From Kapaibacterium sp038202665 (GTDB taxonomy: Bacteria > Bacteroidota > Ignavibacteria > Kapaibacteriales > Kapaibacteriaceae), in NCBI GenBank assembly GCA_038202665.1, contig JBBRES010000027.1:1-18165 (forward strand): a stretch of DNA of 18,165 nucleotides, in the 5' to 3' direction. A program made the position numbers and the translations under genes. Shown piece after piece: positions 1 through 7,834 of the stretch. The first letter of the stretch is position 1. Every line of letters starts with the position of its first letter. Below the pieces are notes generated by a model that did no database searches, was not told where the DNA came from, and worked only from the letters and a program-made list of their open reading frames with translations.

Positions 1-199
1 ACTGCTGAATCATTCGTAGGAATTGCGTTAAACCAAGGGCCGAACCCAGCATTAATCCAATGATCAATCCCCATGGTGTTGTCTGCCATTTGGAGTCAAT
101 CCACCACCCTGCCCCACCAAGCACAAGAATGGTCACGGCCATCTGTGCGCCTAGGTTCAAATAGGGTGCCATCTGGCGCATTATGGACGAAGATCCCAT
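1..199 (-). CDS. atpZ: AtpZ/AtpI-like F-ATPase accessory protein, 5' part only
   Basis: The first 66 codons of a small membrane protein whose 3' end lies beyond base 1. Two hydrophobic stretches are visible, about residues 14-34 (starting near YLNLGAQMAVTILVLGG) and 43-62 (PWGLIIGLMLGSALGLTQFL). They are joined by a short loop with GWWIDSKW, the layout of the AtpZ/ATPase_gene1 family (F1Fo-ATPase accessory protein, proposed Mg2+/Ca2+ transport). In related bacteria this gene commonly opens an atp operon, so atpB/atpE would be expected to the left; that is inference. The start is either ATG at 199 or the second ATG at 181 (MRQMAP); neither has a clear Shine-Dalgarno. An in-frame TAA lies upstream with no other plausible start. 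Family call fairly sure; exact role not. Confidence 0.7.
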   Translation of the reverse strand, partial: MGSSSIMRQMAPYLNLGAQMAVTILVLGGAGWWIDSKWQTTPWGLIIGLMLGSALGLTQFLRMIQQ

Positions 200-207
200 G
201 AGCCAGT

Positions 208-215
208 CAAATGTA
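208..215 (-). promoter_or_regulatory. Possible Bacteroidota-type -7 box upstream of atpZ
   Basis: The minus strand reads TACATTTG, an exact fit to the TAnnTTTG -7 consensus described for Bacteroides sigma factors. No TTG/TTTG is seen at the expected -33 distance. Transcription would begin about 199-203, making the ATG at 199 nearly leaderless or favouring the ATG at 181. An eight-base match alone is weak evidence. Confidence 0.25.
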
Positions 216-225
216 AAACGCGCGC

Positions 226-244
226 AAAATTAGCCCCGTAGGGC
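226..244 (-). terminator. Short hairpin with UNCG loop and T-rich tail, possible terminator
   Basis: Read on the minus strand, GCCC-TACG-GGGC (233-244) forms a 4-bp GC stem closed by a UACG loop, one of the very stable UNCG tetraloops, followed by TAATTTT (226-232). It lies about 44 bases after the stop of the CBM9-like gene and before the atpZ start. The position fits termination of the upstream cluster. The short stem and imperfect T-tract keep confidence low. Confidence 0.4.
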
Positions 245-287
245 CGAACTGCCAAACGGAGCGAGGAAGAGTTGGTGCAGAATTGGG

Positions 288-1637
288 CTAAAAACCGAGT
301 TCTTGAAGATAATTCATCACCGCATCGGTGAAGATGTTGTCGGTTTGGCCGTACCAAAGTCCGTCGGGTATGAATCGGATGGCCCCGTAGGTGGCCGGAT
401 TCAAAACCTCAATGGGACTCGTGGTGATACGTGTGGTCTCTTCTGGACGGAATTCATTGTCTACATCGTACATCGCCAGGGTGCAGCCAAGCTCTGTGTG
501 CTGCTTTTCGTCAATGGGTGCCCGATCGTATCCGAGCAGATTGAAGGGAATGCGAACTTTTATAACGTATCCGTCGCTACGCAACGAGGTGAGAACGCGC
601 AACTTTTGGATGGATGCCTCTTGTTCTGGGTCGAGATCGTCTGTGGTCTTCACTTTGACGCTCGGACGGATGTCTTCGAAATCGCCGATTTTTATCGAGA
701 AGGCAAAGAGCCCGGAATCGCTTGTGGTGCGGAATTCAGGCTTTCGACGAGACATTCCGGTAATGAAGCGTGAGTTGCTTGCTTCCGGAGGGGTAACGTC
801 AAGCCAGATGTCAAATCGGTCGGCCGTACACGTATCACACCAGCCCGTGATCACGTTACTGTCTCGTACGTTGATCCGGTAGTAGAGGTATTCGTCGTCG
901 TAGACCGCCTTGGCCGTGAAGGAGCCGTCTTCCGGACCTGTCCAGTAGAACGCACCCTGATCTACATGCTGCGTGGTATTGACGTTCACGTCTGCTACAT
1001 AGCCGGCAAAAACCTGCCTGCCGCGCGAATAGCATGGTAGCGTGAGGTAGGTAGCCGAAAATTCCGTTTCGCCTTTGGGGGAGTTGTACTGCTCACGAGT
1101 TTCAAGTGTATGGTAGTTGCGGTAGCCTTCGTGTCCGAGTTGCTCAAGTTTGTCGCTTACGAACTCATCCAGCATTGCCAACGAGCCGTCACGGAACTGA
1201 TATCCTTTGATGGACCACGCCTCAGACTTGCGTTTCTGGGTAACGTAACAAGCATTGGTCTTTATCACCACGCCAATCTCCAACGGAAGGTCGACGTAGA
1301 CGAGCGGCAGTTTTGCGATGTTTGTTAAATAGCCTTCATTGTCGATGAACAAGTAGACTGTCATCTCCTTCTTACGAGTACCCAAGGTTTGCACCGACAA
1401 AGCCACGTCGTAAAACGAATCCCCCGAAAAGTCTCCCACATCCCAGCCCCAAATGCGGAATTGCGCACCCTGGGGCAACGCATTCTTCACATCCTCCAAT
1501 AGCTCGTCGGCAAAGTATGGCTCAATCTTTCGCTTGAAATCCGACCATTCCATACCGCTTTGCGCATCGAGTGGCACGGTGGCCAAGCATCCAATGGCAA
1601 CAAGGATGAGGAGGGAAAGACGGTGGAAAGGAATCAT
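288..1637 (-). CDS. Secreted CBM9-like (carbohydrate-binding family 9 fold) protein
   Basis: A 449-residue protein with a Sec signal peptide (residues 1-25, MIPFHR then a hydrophobic core ending PLDAQ). Residues 61-80 contain WDVGDFSGDSFYDVAL, resembling the calcium-binding FG-GAP/VCBS loop. Residues about 205-425 look like a CBM9/DOMON-like beta-sandwich: AKAVYDDEYLYYRINVRD (244-259), then ADRFDIWLDV (272-281), then RSDGYVIKVRIPFNLLGY (353-370). This is the pattern of CBM9-like domains often found on secreted or outer-membrane proteins of Bacteroidota. No catalytic domain, transmembrane segment or T9SS tail is seen. A CDTC pair (267-270) sits in the domain. The gene begins two bases after the kinase stop, so it is co-transcribed; the ATG has no Shine-Dalgarno, suggesting coupling to the kinase. 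Exact ligand and function unknown. Confidence 0.75.
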   Translation of the reverse strand: MIPFHRLSLLILVAIGCLATVPLDAQSGMEWSDFKRKIEPYFADELLEDVKNALPQGAQFRIWGWDVGDFSGDSFYDVALSVQTLGTRKKEMTVYLFIDNEGYLTNIAKLPLVYVDLPLEIGVVIKTNACYVTQKRKSEAWSIKGYQFRDGSLAMLDEFVSDKLEQLGHEGYRNYHTLETREQYNSPKGETEFSATYLTLPCYSRGRQVFAGYVADVNVNTTQHVDQGAFYWTGPEDGSFTAKAVYDDEYLYYRINVRDSNVITGWCDTCTADRFDIWLDVTPPEASNSRFITGMSRRKPEFRTTSDSGLFAFSIKIGDFEDIRPSVKVKTTDDLDPEQEASIQKLRVLTSLRSDGYVIKVRIPFNLLGYDRAPIDEKQHTELGCTLAMYDVDNEFRPEETTRITTSPIEVLNPATYGAIRFIPDGLWYGQTDNIFTDAVMNYLQELGF

Positions 1638-1639
1638 AG

Positions 1640-2641
1640 TTAGGATGTGGTGCGTGCCGAATTGAGAATCTGATCTCGTACATCGATATGACTGGTTTTG
1701 AGTCGGGCACCAAACTGTGCTACAACCTGCGCAGATGCATACGATGCCAACCGCCCCGCATGTTCCGGATGGTACCGATGCAGCGCTCCGTAGAGGAAGG
1801 CTCCGGCAAACATATCACCGGCGCCTGTGGCGTCGATTGGCTGGATGCGGTATGCAGGGATGTTCACGGTATGCCCATTCCATGCGATAAGCGAGCCCTC
1901 TGCCCCTTTTGTCACCACAACGTTCCGATGCCTCGATGTGAGCGCGGCAAATGCAGTGTCGGCAGATTCTTCCTGCGAAAGCGAACATGCTTCACGCTCG
2001 TTGCAGAACACAAGCGACGCGTGCTTGAGGATCGAACGGAGTCGGTCACCAAACACATCCACAATAAACCCATCGCTACAGCTTACAGCAATGTGGCGAC
2101 CATGCTTATTCGCATAGAAAGCGGCCATTTCTGCCGCCTCTGCGCCGTTGTCGTCTGTGAGCTTGTACCCCTCGATATAAATCCACTCAGATCGCTTGAT
2201 GAGCTCTTCGCTGATATTCCCGCGTTCGAATTCCACGTTCACACCAAGTGTGGTGTTGAGCGTTCTCTCACTGTCTGGCGTAATCAGGACGAGACACGTG
2301 CCCGTTATCGCTCCTTGTACCATCGCCGCATCAAGATGTATGTTCAGATCCTTAAACTCCTGCGCATAGAATTCGCCAAGGTGGTCGCTTCCAAGCACTG
2401 AGCAATATGAGGCACTCCCCCCGAACTGGGCAAAGGCGATGATGGTATTCGCAGCCGACCCACCACTTGAACGGTGCAGTGTGCGATTTCCGAGTGTTGA
2501 GAGCATCGATGCTTGCGTTGCCGGATCCGTAAGGGTCATACTACCCTTTTGTACTCCAAAAGCTTGGAGCTCTTCTTCCGTAACCTGCGCTTCGATGTCG
2601 ACGAGGGCGTTGCCGATGCCCGTAAGGAGGATGGTATTCAC
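1640..2641 (-). CDS. PfkB-family sugar/nucleoside kinase, adenosine-kinase-like
   Basis: A 333-residue ribokinase-fold kinase that phosphorylates a nucleoside or sugar with ATP in the cytoplasm. The N-terminus TGIGNALVDIEAQV (7-20) and SSGGSAANTI (58-67, PfkB signature 1) form the substrate side. NTTLGVN (129-135) and NEREA (214-218) are typical of the adenosine-kinase-like group. DATGAGDMFAGAF (270-282) is PfkB signature 2, with anion hole GAGD and catalytic base Asp276. The length fits the family. Members of this kind in Bacteroidota are usually annotated adenosine kinase; a carbohydrate substrate cannot be excluded. The start is GTG at 2641, without a Shine-Dalgarno, 14 bases after the beta-barrel gene. 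It is followed after two bases by the CBM9-like gene. Confidence 0.88.
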   Translation of the reverse strand: MNTILLTGIGNALVDIEAQVTEEELQAFGVQKGSMTLTDPATQASMLSTLGNRTLHRSSGGSAANTIIAFAQFGGSASYCSVLGSDHLGEFYAQEFKDLNIHLDAAMVQGAITGTCLVLITPDSERTLNTTLGVNVEFERGNISEELIKRSEWIYIEGYKLTDDNGAEAAEMAAFYANKHGRHIAVSCSDGFIVDVFGDRLRSILKHASLVFCNEREACSLSQEESADTAFAALTSRHRNVVVTKGAEGSLIAWNGHTVNIPAYRIQPIDATGAGDMFAGAFLYGALHRYHPEHAGRLASYASAQVVAQFGARLKTSHIDVRDQILNSARTTS

Positions 2642-2655
2642 AGGACAAATTTACG

Positions 2656-3465
2656 TTAAAGGCGGTACAGGAAGGCGAAGGAGATCACGATAGCATTTGA
2701 AGTATAGGGAATGGGCGCCTCGTTCGCATCTACTGGAACCCTTGTCGATATCCCGAGATTATACTCCAAACTGGGTACGAATTCCATACTGCCAAATCGA
2801 AATGGTAGGGCAAGACCGAGGAGCAGACCAATACGTTGCGTTACCGGGTGATCAATCGTGACGGAATTGGTTGTGAGGACCTGCTCCCTTTCACCTTTCA
2901 CAACCTGCTTATGCGGGACCGTATCTCGCTTTGTTTCGCGAATGGTCTCGGAAACCACGTCCCCCATCTTGATGCCATAGCCGAGGCCGGCATGAATTCT
3001 GATCGGGACTGCTAAAAATTCATGTGCCACGAGGAGCTGAGCATCCACGCGAGAAATGGTGTGTGCTACAGAATGTTGCGACGTTATCACAACGTCGTTG
3101 GGATCGCCGAACGTAGTATCGTCGTGAACATGGACAAGGTCGGAGGCCGAAGAATGCAACCAACTCACTACGCGCGCCCGAATAGAGGTTACCGACGACT
3201 TGCTATGGTCCACATCATAGGCAAGCTCGATCCCAGGAGTCCATGTGAACATTGTTGTGGAGAGCGTATGCGAATCTCCATCGCCGTCTGCAGTACCTAC
3301 AACATCAGAAGTAACCGTGCACAAGGACGTGCCGAGATATACTCCTGCGCTGAATCTGCCAGTAGGAGGTGCATAGTACGATTGTGAAGTTGCCGCACTC
3401 ACGGTTGCCAACAAACACACCAACACATACACGACGTAGGCAGACAGGCGCTTGAAGGTCTTCAT
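2656..3465 (-). CDS. Outer-membrane beta-barrel protein, function unknown
   Basis: A 269-residue protein with a signal peptide (MKTFKR, hydrophobic core 9-24, cleavage near VSAATSQ). The rest alternates short amphipathic strands and polar loops: FSAGVYLGTSLCTV (38-51), FTWTPGIELAYDVD (73-86), IRIHAGLGYGIKMG (155-168), RIGLLLGLALPFRF (211-224), FVPSLEYNLGIS (229-240). It ends ISFAFLYRL, a closing strand near the C-terminus as in many outer-membrane barrels. About 8-10 strands would fit a small porin-like OMP; no named family recognised. The gene follows ddl by two bases. Its GAAGG Shine-Dalgarno (3472-3476, six bases before ATG) is inside the ddl 3' end and is buried in a stem-loop described separately, which suggests translational coupling to ddl. 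Confidence 0.75.
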   Translation of the reverse strand: MKTFKRLSAYVVYVLVCLLATVSAATSQSYYAPPTGRFSAGVYLGTSLCTVTSDVVGTADGDGDSHTLSTTMFTWTPGIELAYDVDHSKSSVTSIRARVVSWLHSSASDLVHVHDDTTFGDPNDVVITSQHSVAHTISRVDAQLLVAHEFLAVPIRIHAGLGYGIKMGDVVSETIRETKRDTVPHKQVVKGEREQVLTTNSVTIDHPVTQRIGLLLGLALPFRFGSMEFVPSLEYNLGISTRVPVDANEAPIPYTSNAIVISFAFLYRL

Positions 3466-3481
3466 GATTAACCTTCAAGCG
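3449..3481 (-). promoter_or_regulatory. Perfect 11-bp stem-loop over the ddl stop/OMP start
   Basis: CGCTTGAAGGT and ACCTTCAAGCG (read on the minus strand) are exact reverse complements separated by 11 bases. The loop TAATCATGAAG holds the ddl stop codon TAA and the next gene's ATG. The left arm is the last codons of ddl (Leu-Glu-Gly) and includes the GAAGG Shine-Dalgarno of the next gene; the right arm encodes its Thr-Phe-Lys-Arg. In mRNA the site would be closed until a ribosome finishing ddl opens it. There is no T-tract, so it is not a standard terminator. Base pairing is seen directly; the regulatory role is inferred. Confidence 0.6.
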
Positions 3482-4487
3482 AAAGACGAATGATTTCTTC
3501 GAGAAGATCTCCAAACTCGATGCCGGCTTGACGTGCGGCCATCGGGACAAGACTTGTCTCCGTGCATCCAGGGAGGGTATTCACCTCTAAACAGAACGGC
3601 ATGTTTTCTTCGTTCAATCGAAAATCTACCCGACTGTATGCACGGCATCCAAGAATTCCATGAGCTGCCACGGCAAGGTTCTGCACGTGGTTCTGAACTT
3701 CCTCCGAAAGTGCGGCCGGACATTGATAGTCCGTGCGACCCTTCGTGTACTTGTTTGCGTAGTCGTAGTATCCGTCGTGTGGTATGATCTCGATAATCGG
3801 CAACGCCTCTCCTCCCAGTACGGGCACGGTGAGCTCACGTCCGGCGATATAGCTCTCGATCAATGCGAGATTGGAAAACCGACCTGCCGTGAGAACCGCT
3901 TCGCGTAAGGATTCCACGGTGGGTTGCGCGAGAATGGTCATTCCAACCGTCGACCCTTGGTCGTTTGGTTTCACCACAATCGAACCGCGCATCTCCTGCA
4001 GGACTTCGACCAACAACGTTTCGTTTTCTGCTTCTTTTGGGTCAACCGTTACCCAATGCGCCGAAGGAATGCCAGCCATTGCAAACAGCAACTTCGACAT
4101 TGCCTTATCCATGGCGATCGCACTTGCTAGCATGCCACTTCCCGTGTAGCGGATACCGCGCAGGTCTAGCAACGACTGGATATAGCCGTCTTCACCGTAC
4201 CGACCATGTAGGCCGATGAAGACAATATCTACGTTGTCAAACAACGAGCTCTGAATACACTCTACGAGCTTGCGCGGTTCGAACGATGCCAGTTCCTCTG
4301 CCGATACTTCACGCGCAGTGGCCGCTCGCAAATCGTCGTCCGTCACTACGCCCTCAGCCCCTCGAGATGGATCCACCGCTACAACCGTATGCCCGCGTTC
4401 ACGCAAGGCAAACGTAAACGCTCGCCCGCTCAACAACGAGATGTTTCGTTCAGGCGAAATCCCGCCCAAGAGAACAACAATTTTCAT
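3468..4487 (-). CDS. ddl: D-alanine--D-alanine ligase
   Basis: A 339-residue ATP-grasp enzyme joining two D-alanines for peptidoglycan precursor synthesis in the cytoplasm. It has GGISPERNISLLSGR (8-22, with the family's N-terminal Glu), HGRYGEDG (94-101), VVKPNDQGSTVGM (171-183, ATP-binding region with Ser179), YDYANKYTKG (241-250), RVDFR (286-290) and EVNTLPGCTETSLVP (301-315, metal ligands and second signature). The tyrosine of NKY (247) aligns with DdlB Tyr216, which favours D-alanine over D-lactate as second substrate. The ATG has a GGAG Shine-Dalgarno (4496-4499) eight bases upstream. The gene starts three bases after the uracil-DNA glycosylase stop, and its last codons form a stem-loop with the following gene. 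Confidence 0.96.
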   Translation of the reverse strand: MKIVVLLGGISPERNISLLSGRAFTFALRERGHTVVAVDPSRGAEGVVTDDDLRAATAREVSAEELASFEPRKLVECIQSSLFDNVDIVFIGLHGRYGEDGYIQSLLDLRGIRYTGSGMLASAIAMDKAMSKLLFAMAGIPSAHWVTVDPKEAENETLLVEVLQEMRGSIVVKPNDQGSTVGMTILAQPTVESLREAVLTAGRFSNLALIESYIAGRELTVPVLGGEALPIIEIIPHDGYYDYANKYTKGRTDYQCPAALSEEVQNHVQNLAVAAHGILGCRAYSRVDFRLNEENMPFCLEVNTLPGCTETSLVPMAARQAGIEFGDLLEEIIRLSLEG

Positions 4488-4490
4488 GAT

Positions 4491-5234
4491 CTAGACTCCA
4501 TCATAGAGCTTGCGCAAGTGTTGAACATCTTCCCATGCGAACTTCTTCCACTCTGGGTTGCGGAGTAAGGCGGCAGGGTGGTAGGTTACCATCATGTTTA
4601 TACCGTGGTAGTCGTGGATGCGACCACGCAGTGCCGACATGGACTCCTTGTTCTTCAACAGCGTATTGGCTGCTGTCAGTCCCAAGGCCAGGATATAGCG
4701 CGGACGCACAAGCTCGATCTGCTTCAGGAGATACGGCTCACACTCATCGGTTTCTGCTGCCATCGGTTTGCGATTATTCGGTGGTCTGCATTTCAGAATG
4801 TTGCAGATGTACACTTCGTCGCGCGAGAATTTGACTGCCTCGAGAATCTTCGTGAGCAACTGCCCCGCGCGACCCACAAAAGGAAGCCCTTGTTCATCTT
4901 CGTCGGCTCCCGGCGCCTCGCCCACGATCATGAGATCCGCATTCTCGTTTCCACTCCCAAACACGAAGTTCGTGCGCGTCGCACCTAGCGGACATTGCAT
5001 ACACGACGAAATCGTGGCGTATAGATCTGGCATCGTCGACGCTTTTTTCCAGTTCGCCATATCCTCTCCGATCGTCGATTGTACCGGCTGAGCGTGAATC
5101 ACAGGAGTCGAGTCGGAATGCTGCAACAACGTAATGGCATCAACATCAACCCCGGGTTCTACATACATGGTAGAGCCGTGCATTTGCTGTTGTTGCGTCA
5201 AATACCGTTGAACGTCGGTGCTGAACTGTGACAT
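4491..5234 (-). CDS. Uracil-DNA glycosylase, family 4 (4Fe-4S)
   Basis: A 247-residue base-excision repair enzyme that removes uracil from DNA. Four cysteines placed as in family 4 UDGs bind a 4Fe-4S cluster: C78 and C81 (SCMQC), C149 (NILKCRPP) and C165 (DECEP), spaced C-X2-C-X67-C-X15-C. Motif A is GEAPGADEDEQGLPFVGRAG (105-124) and motif B TYHPAALLR (217-225) with His219. An N-terminal extension of about 65 residues, with a QQQQ run at 14-17, precedes the catalytic domain. I chose ATG at 5234; a TTG at 5246 would add four residues but nearly abuts the clpC terminator. No clear Shine-Dalgarno. It heads the tight cluster that continues into ddl. Confidence 0.94.
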   Translation of the reverse strand: MSQFSTDVQRYLTQQQQMHGSTMYVEPGVDVDAITLLQHSDSTPVIHAQPVQSTIGEDMANWKKASTMPDLYATISSCMQCPLGATRTNFVFGSGNENADLMIVGEAPGADEDEQGLPFVGRAGQLLTKILEAVKFSRDEVYICNILKCRPPNNRKPMAAETDECEPYLLKQIELVRPRYILALGLTAANTLLKNKESMSALRGRIHDYHGINMMVTYHPAALLRNPEWKKFAWEDVQHLRKLYDGV

Positions 5235-5249
5235 AGATGGGCGCAAAAT

Positions 5250-5278
5250 ACAAAGGCCCCGCGATGCAGGGCCTTTGT
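5250..5278 (-). terminator. Rho-independent terminator of clpC
   Basis: On the minus strand ACAAAGGCCC (5278-5269) and GGGCCTTTGT (5259-5250) form a perfect 10-bp stem around a 9-base loop, followed by ATTTTG. It lies 22 bases after the clpC stop, the right place for clpC termination. It ends 15 bases before the chosen start of the uracil-DNA glycosylase gene, leaving almost no room for a separate promoter. Confidence 0.85.
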
Positions 5279-5300
5279 GGAATTTCAGATAGCCTCGGCG

Positions 5301-7808
5301 TTACTCTTCGTGAGCTTCGGCTTCCTCGGGTTCCTCATGTGCGTCACTCTTACTTTTGGCAAGTGTGAACACAAGGGCATTGGTCTTTTTGTCAAGCTTG
5401 CATCGAATAAGAGCACCTTCGGTGTAGTGTCCCTTGAGCATCTCTTCTGCAAGCTGGTCTTCGACGAATCGTTGAAGTGTTCTTCGTAGTGGACGTGCTC
5501 CGTACTTTTCATCAAAGCCCTTGTCCGCTAGATACTCTTTCGCCGACTTCGCCAATTCAAGTGTGATGCCCCGGGTATCGAGGCGCTTCAGTACCTTCTT
5601 GAGTTGCAAGTCGATGATCTTGAACATGTGTTCTTTTTTCAACGAACGGAAGATCACGTATTCATCAATGCGATTGATGAATTCGGGATTGAAGAGACGC
5701 TTCATCGTGTCTTCCACAGTCGAACGCATGTTCTCGTAGTCATCTACTGCTTGGTCTGTGGTGAATCCGATCTTTCCTCCGGCCTTCACGTCACGCATAC
5801 CAACATTCGACGTCATGATGATGATGGTGTTCTTGAAGTCGACGCGACGTCCAAGTCCATCTGTCAACTGACCGTCATCGAACACCTGCAACAAAATGTT
5901 GAACACATCCGGGTGTGCTTTCTCGATTTCGTCCAGCAAGATGATACTATACGGCTTGCGACGAACCTTCTCGGTAAGCTGACCGCCCTCTTCATATCCA
6001 ACGTATCCAGGAGGTGCGCCAACCAAACGAGACACGGAGAATTTCTCCATGTACTCGCTCATGTCAATACGGATCAGGGCGTCTTCACTGTCGAACATAT
6101 AGCGTGCAAGCGCCTTTGCTAGCTCCGTCTTTCCAACTCCTGTTGGACCAAGGAACATAAAGGAGCCGATTGGTCGGTTCGGGTCTTTCAATCCTGCTCG
6201 TGCACGACGAATGGCCTTTACAAGATGTTCTACTGCCTCGTCCTGGCCGATCACCTGCGACTTGAGTTCTTCCGCCATCTTCAAGAGCTTATTTGTTTCG
6301 CTCTCTGCGATACGGTTCATTGGAATGCCCGTCATCATCGCTACAACGTCTGCAACGTCGTCTTCTGTGACGTCAAAGACCATCTCTTCCGAACGGACTT
6401 CCCAATCCTCTTTTGCCTGCTCGAGATCGGCGTGAAGCTTCTTCTCGAGATCGCGTAGTCGAGCCGCTTCCTCAAAATTCTGCGACTTCACCACGTGATT
6501 CTTCTCGCCTTTAATAGCCTCGATTTTCTCTTCGAGTTCGAGCACTTCCTTTGGCACACTAATGTGAGCCAAGTGAACGCGTGCGCCGGCCTCATCAAGT
6601 ACGTCGAGCGCCTTATCTGGCAAGAAACGGTCTGTGATGTATCGATCAGACATCAGTACGCTTTGCTTTACAGCATCGGCTGTGTACAGCACTCCATGGT
6701 GCTTCTCGTACCGATCCTTTACATTCATGAGAATCTGAATAGCTTCGTCGGCCGTTGGTGGATCGACAAGGATCTTTTGGAACCGTCTGTCGAGAGCTCC
6801 ATCCTTCTCAATGAATTGGCGATACTCGTCGAGCGTCGTTGCACCTATACATTGGATATCTCCTCGTGCGAGTGCCGGCTTGAACATGTTGGAAGCATCG
6901 AGAGAACCCGACGCACCTCCAGCACCGACGATGGTGTGCAGTTCGTCGATGAAGAGAATCACGTCCTTCGCCTTTTCAAGCTCGTTCATCACTGCCTTCA
7001 TGCGCTCTTCGAACTGGCCACGGTACTTCGTTCCTGCTACCAGGGCGGCAAGGTCGAGCGTGACGATGCGCTTGTCAAACAGAACGCGACTCACTTTGCG
7101 CTCAATAATGCGAAGCGCGAGACCCTCTACTATGGCGGTCTTACCTACACCGGGCTCGCCAATGAGGACTGGGTTGTTTTTCTTCCGACGCGACAACACT
7201 TGAGCAACGCGCTCGATTTCTTTTTCACGACCGATCACCGGATCAAGTTTTTCTTCGATTGCAAGCTTTGTGAGGTCGCGACCGAAGTTGTCAAGTACAG
7301 GAGTCTTCACACGCTCAGGTGCAGACTTTGTTCGTGTGCCACCCTTTTCACCCTTCTGAGGTGCACTTGGCTTGCCACTCAGAATATTGTCTAGTTCCTT
7401 GCGGACAGCATCGTAGTTCACGGAAAACTGTGCGAGGATCTGCGCGGCGATATTGTCTTCGTCTCGTAACAGCGAAAGGAGCAAATGCTCCGTACCGATC
7501 ACGTCCGACTTATACAGTTTTGCCTCCAGATACGTGATCTTGAGGACTTTCTCCGCTTGCTTTGTGAGCGGGATGTTGCCGATCGTGAGCGGACCGCTCA
7601 TCGAACGGACAGTGTCTTCCACGGCGCGCTTGAGCTTAGCGAGATCTACGCCGAGGTTTCGAAGAATCTTGACGCCAATTCCCTCTCCCTCACGAATGAT
7701 TCCGAGGAGGAGGTGCTCTGTGCCAATGTAGTCGTGACCTAGTCTGAGGGCTTCCTCTCGACTAAGTCTGATCACATCCTGCACCCGATTAGAAAAGTTG
7801 CCTTCCAT
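5301..7808 (-). CDS. clpC: ATP-dependent unfoldase ClpC (Clp/Hsp100 AAA+)
   Basis: An 835-residue protein that unfolds substrates and feeds them to ClpP. Two Clp-N repeats lie at about 1-145. AAA-1 has Walker A GEPGVGKT (217-224) and Walker B ILFIDEL (284-290). A UVR-type middle region includes NFEEAARLRDLEKKL (444-458), the mark of ClpC rather than ClpA. AAA-2 has Walker A GPTGVGKT (554-561), LLDEIEKAHPD (624-634) and the ClpP-docking IGF loop (680-682), so a ClpP partner elsewhere is expected. The C-terminal D2-small domain (KYGARPLRRTLQR) is followed by an acidic tail (822-835) of mostly Glu/Asp/Ala/His. ATG at 7808 is chosen because GGAAGA stands just upstream; a TTG at 7820 would overlap that site. 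No ctsR/mcsAB neighbours are seen. Confidence 0.97.
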   Translation of the reverse strand: MEGNFSNRVQDVIRLSREEALRLGHDYIGTEHLLLGIIREGEGIGVKILRNLGVDLAKLKRAVEDTVRSMSGPLTIGNIPLTKQAEKVLKITYLEAKLYKSDVIGTEHLLLSLLRDEDNIAAQILAQFSVNYDAVRKELDNILSGKPSAPQKGEKGGTRTKSAPERVKTPVLDNFGRDLTKLAIEEKLDPVIGREKEIERVAQVLSRRKKNNPVLIGEPGVGKTAIVEGLALRIIERKVSRVLFDKRIVTLDLAALVAGTKYRGQFEERMKAVMNELEKAKDVILFIDELHTIVGAGGASGSLDASNMFKPALARGDIQCIGATTLDEYRQFIEKDGALDRRFQKILVDPPTADEAIQILMNVKDRYEKHHGVLYTADAVKQSVLMSDRYITDRFLPDKALDVLDEAGARVHLAHISVPKEVLELEEKIEAIKGEKNHVVKSQNFEEAARLRDLEKKLHADLEQAKEDWEVRSEEMVFDVTEDDVADVVAMMTGIPMNRIAESETNKLLKMAEELKSQVIGQDEAVEHLVKAIRRARAGLKDPNRPIGSFMFLGPTGVGKTELAKALARYMFDSEDALIRIDMSEYMEKFSVSRLVGAPPGYVGYEEGGQLTEKVRRKPYSIILLDEIEKAHPDVFNILLQVFDDGQLTDGLGRRVDFKNTIIIMTSNVGMRDVKAGGKIGFTTDQAVDDYENMRSTVEDTMKRLFNPEFINRIDEYVIFRSLKKEHMFKIIDLQLKKVLKRLDTRGITLELAKSAKEYLADKGFDEKYGARPLRRTLQRFVEDQLAEEMLKGHYTEGALIRCKLDKKTNALVFTLAKSKSDAHEEPEEAEAHEE

Positions 7809-7834
7809 GGCGTCTTCCAAGTAGAATGGTGGTT

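Noticed and set aside
3873..4219. Plus-strand open frames opposite ddl
   Set aside because: Overlapping in several frames, antisense to a clear ATP-grasp gene, with no recognisable motifs.
6495..7394. Long plus-strand open frame (299 codons) opposite clpC
   Set aside because: Antisense to highly conserved ClpC domains; composition and lack of motifs mark it as a shadow.
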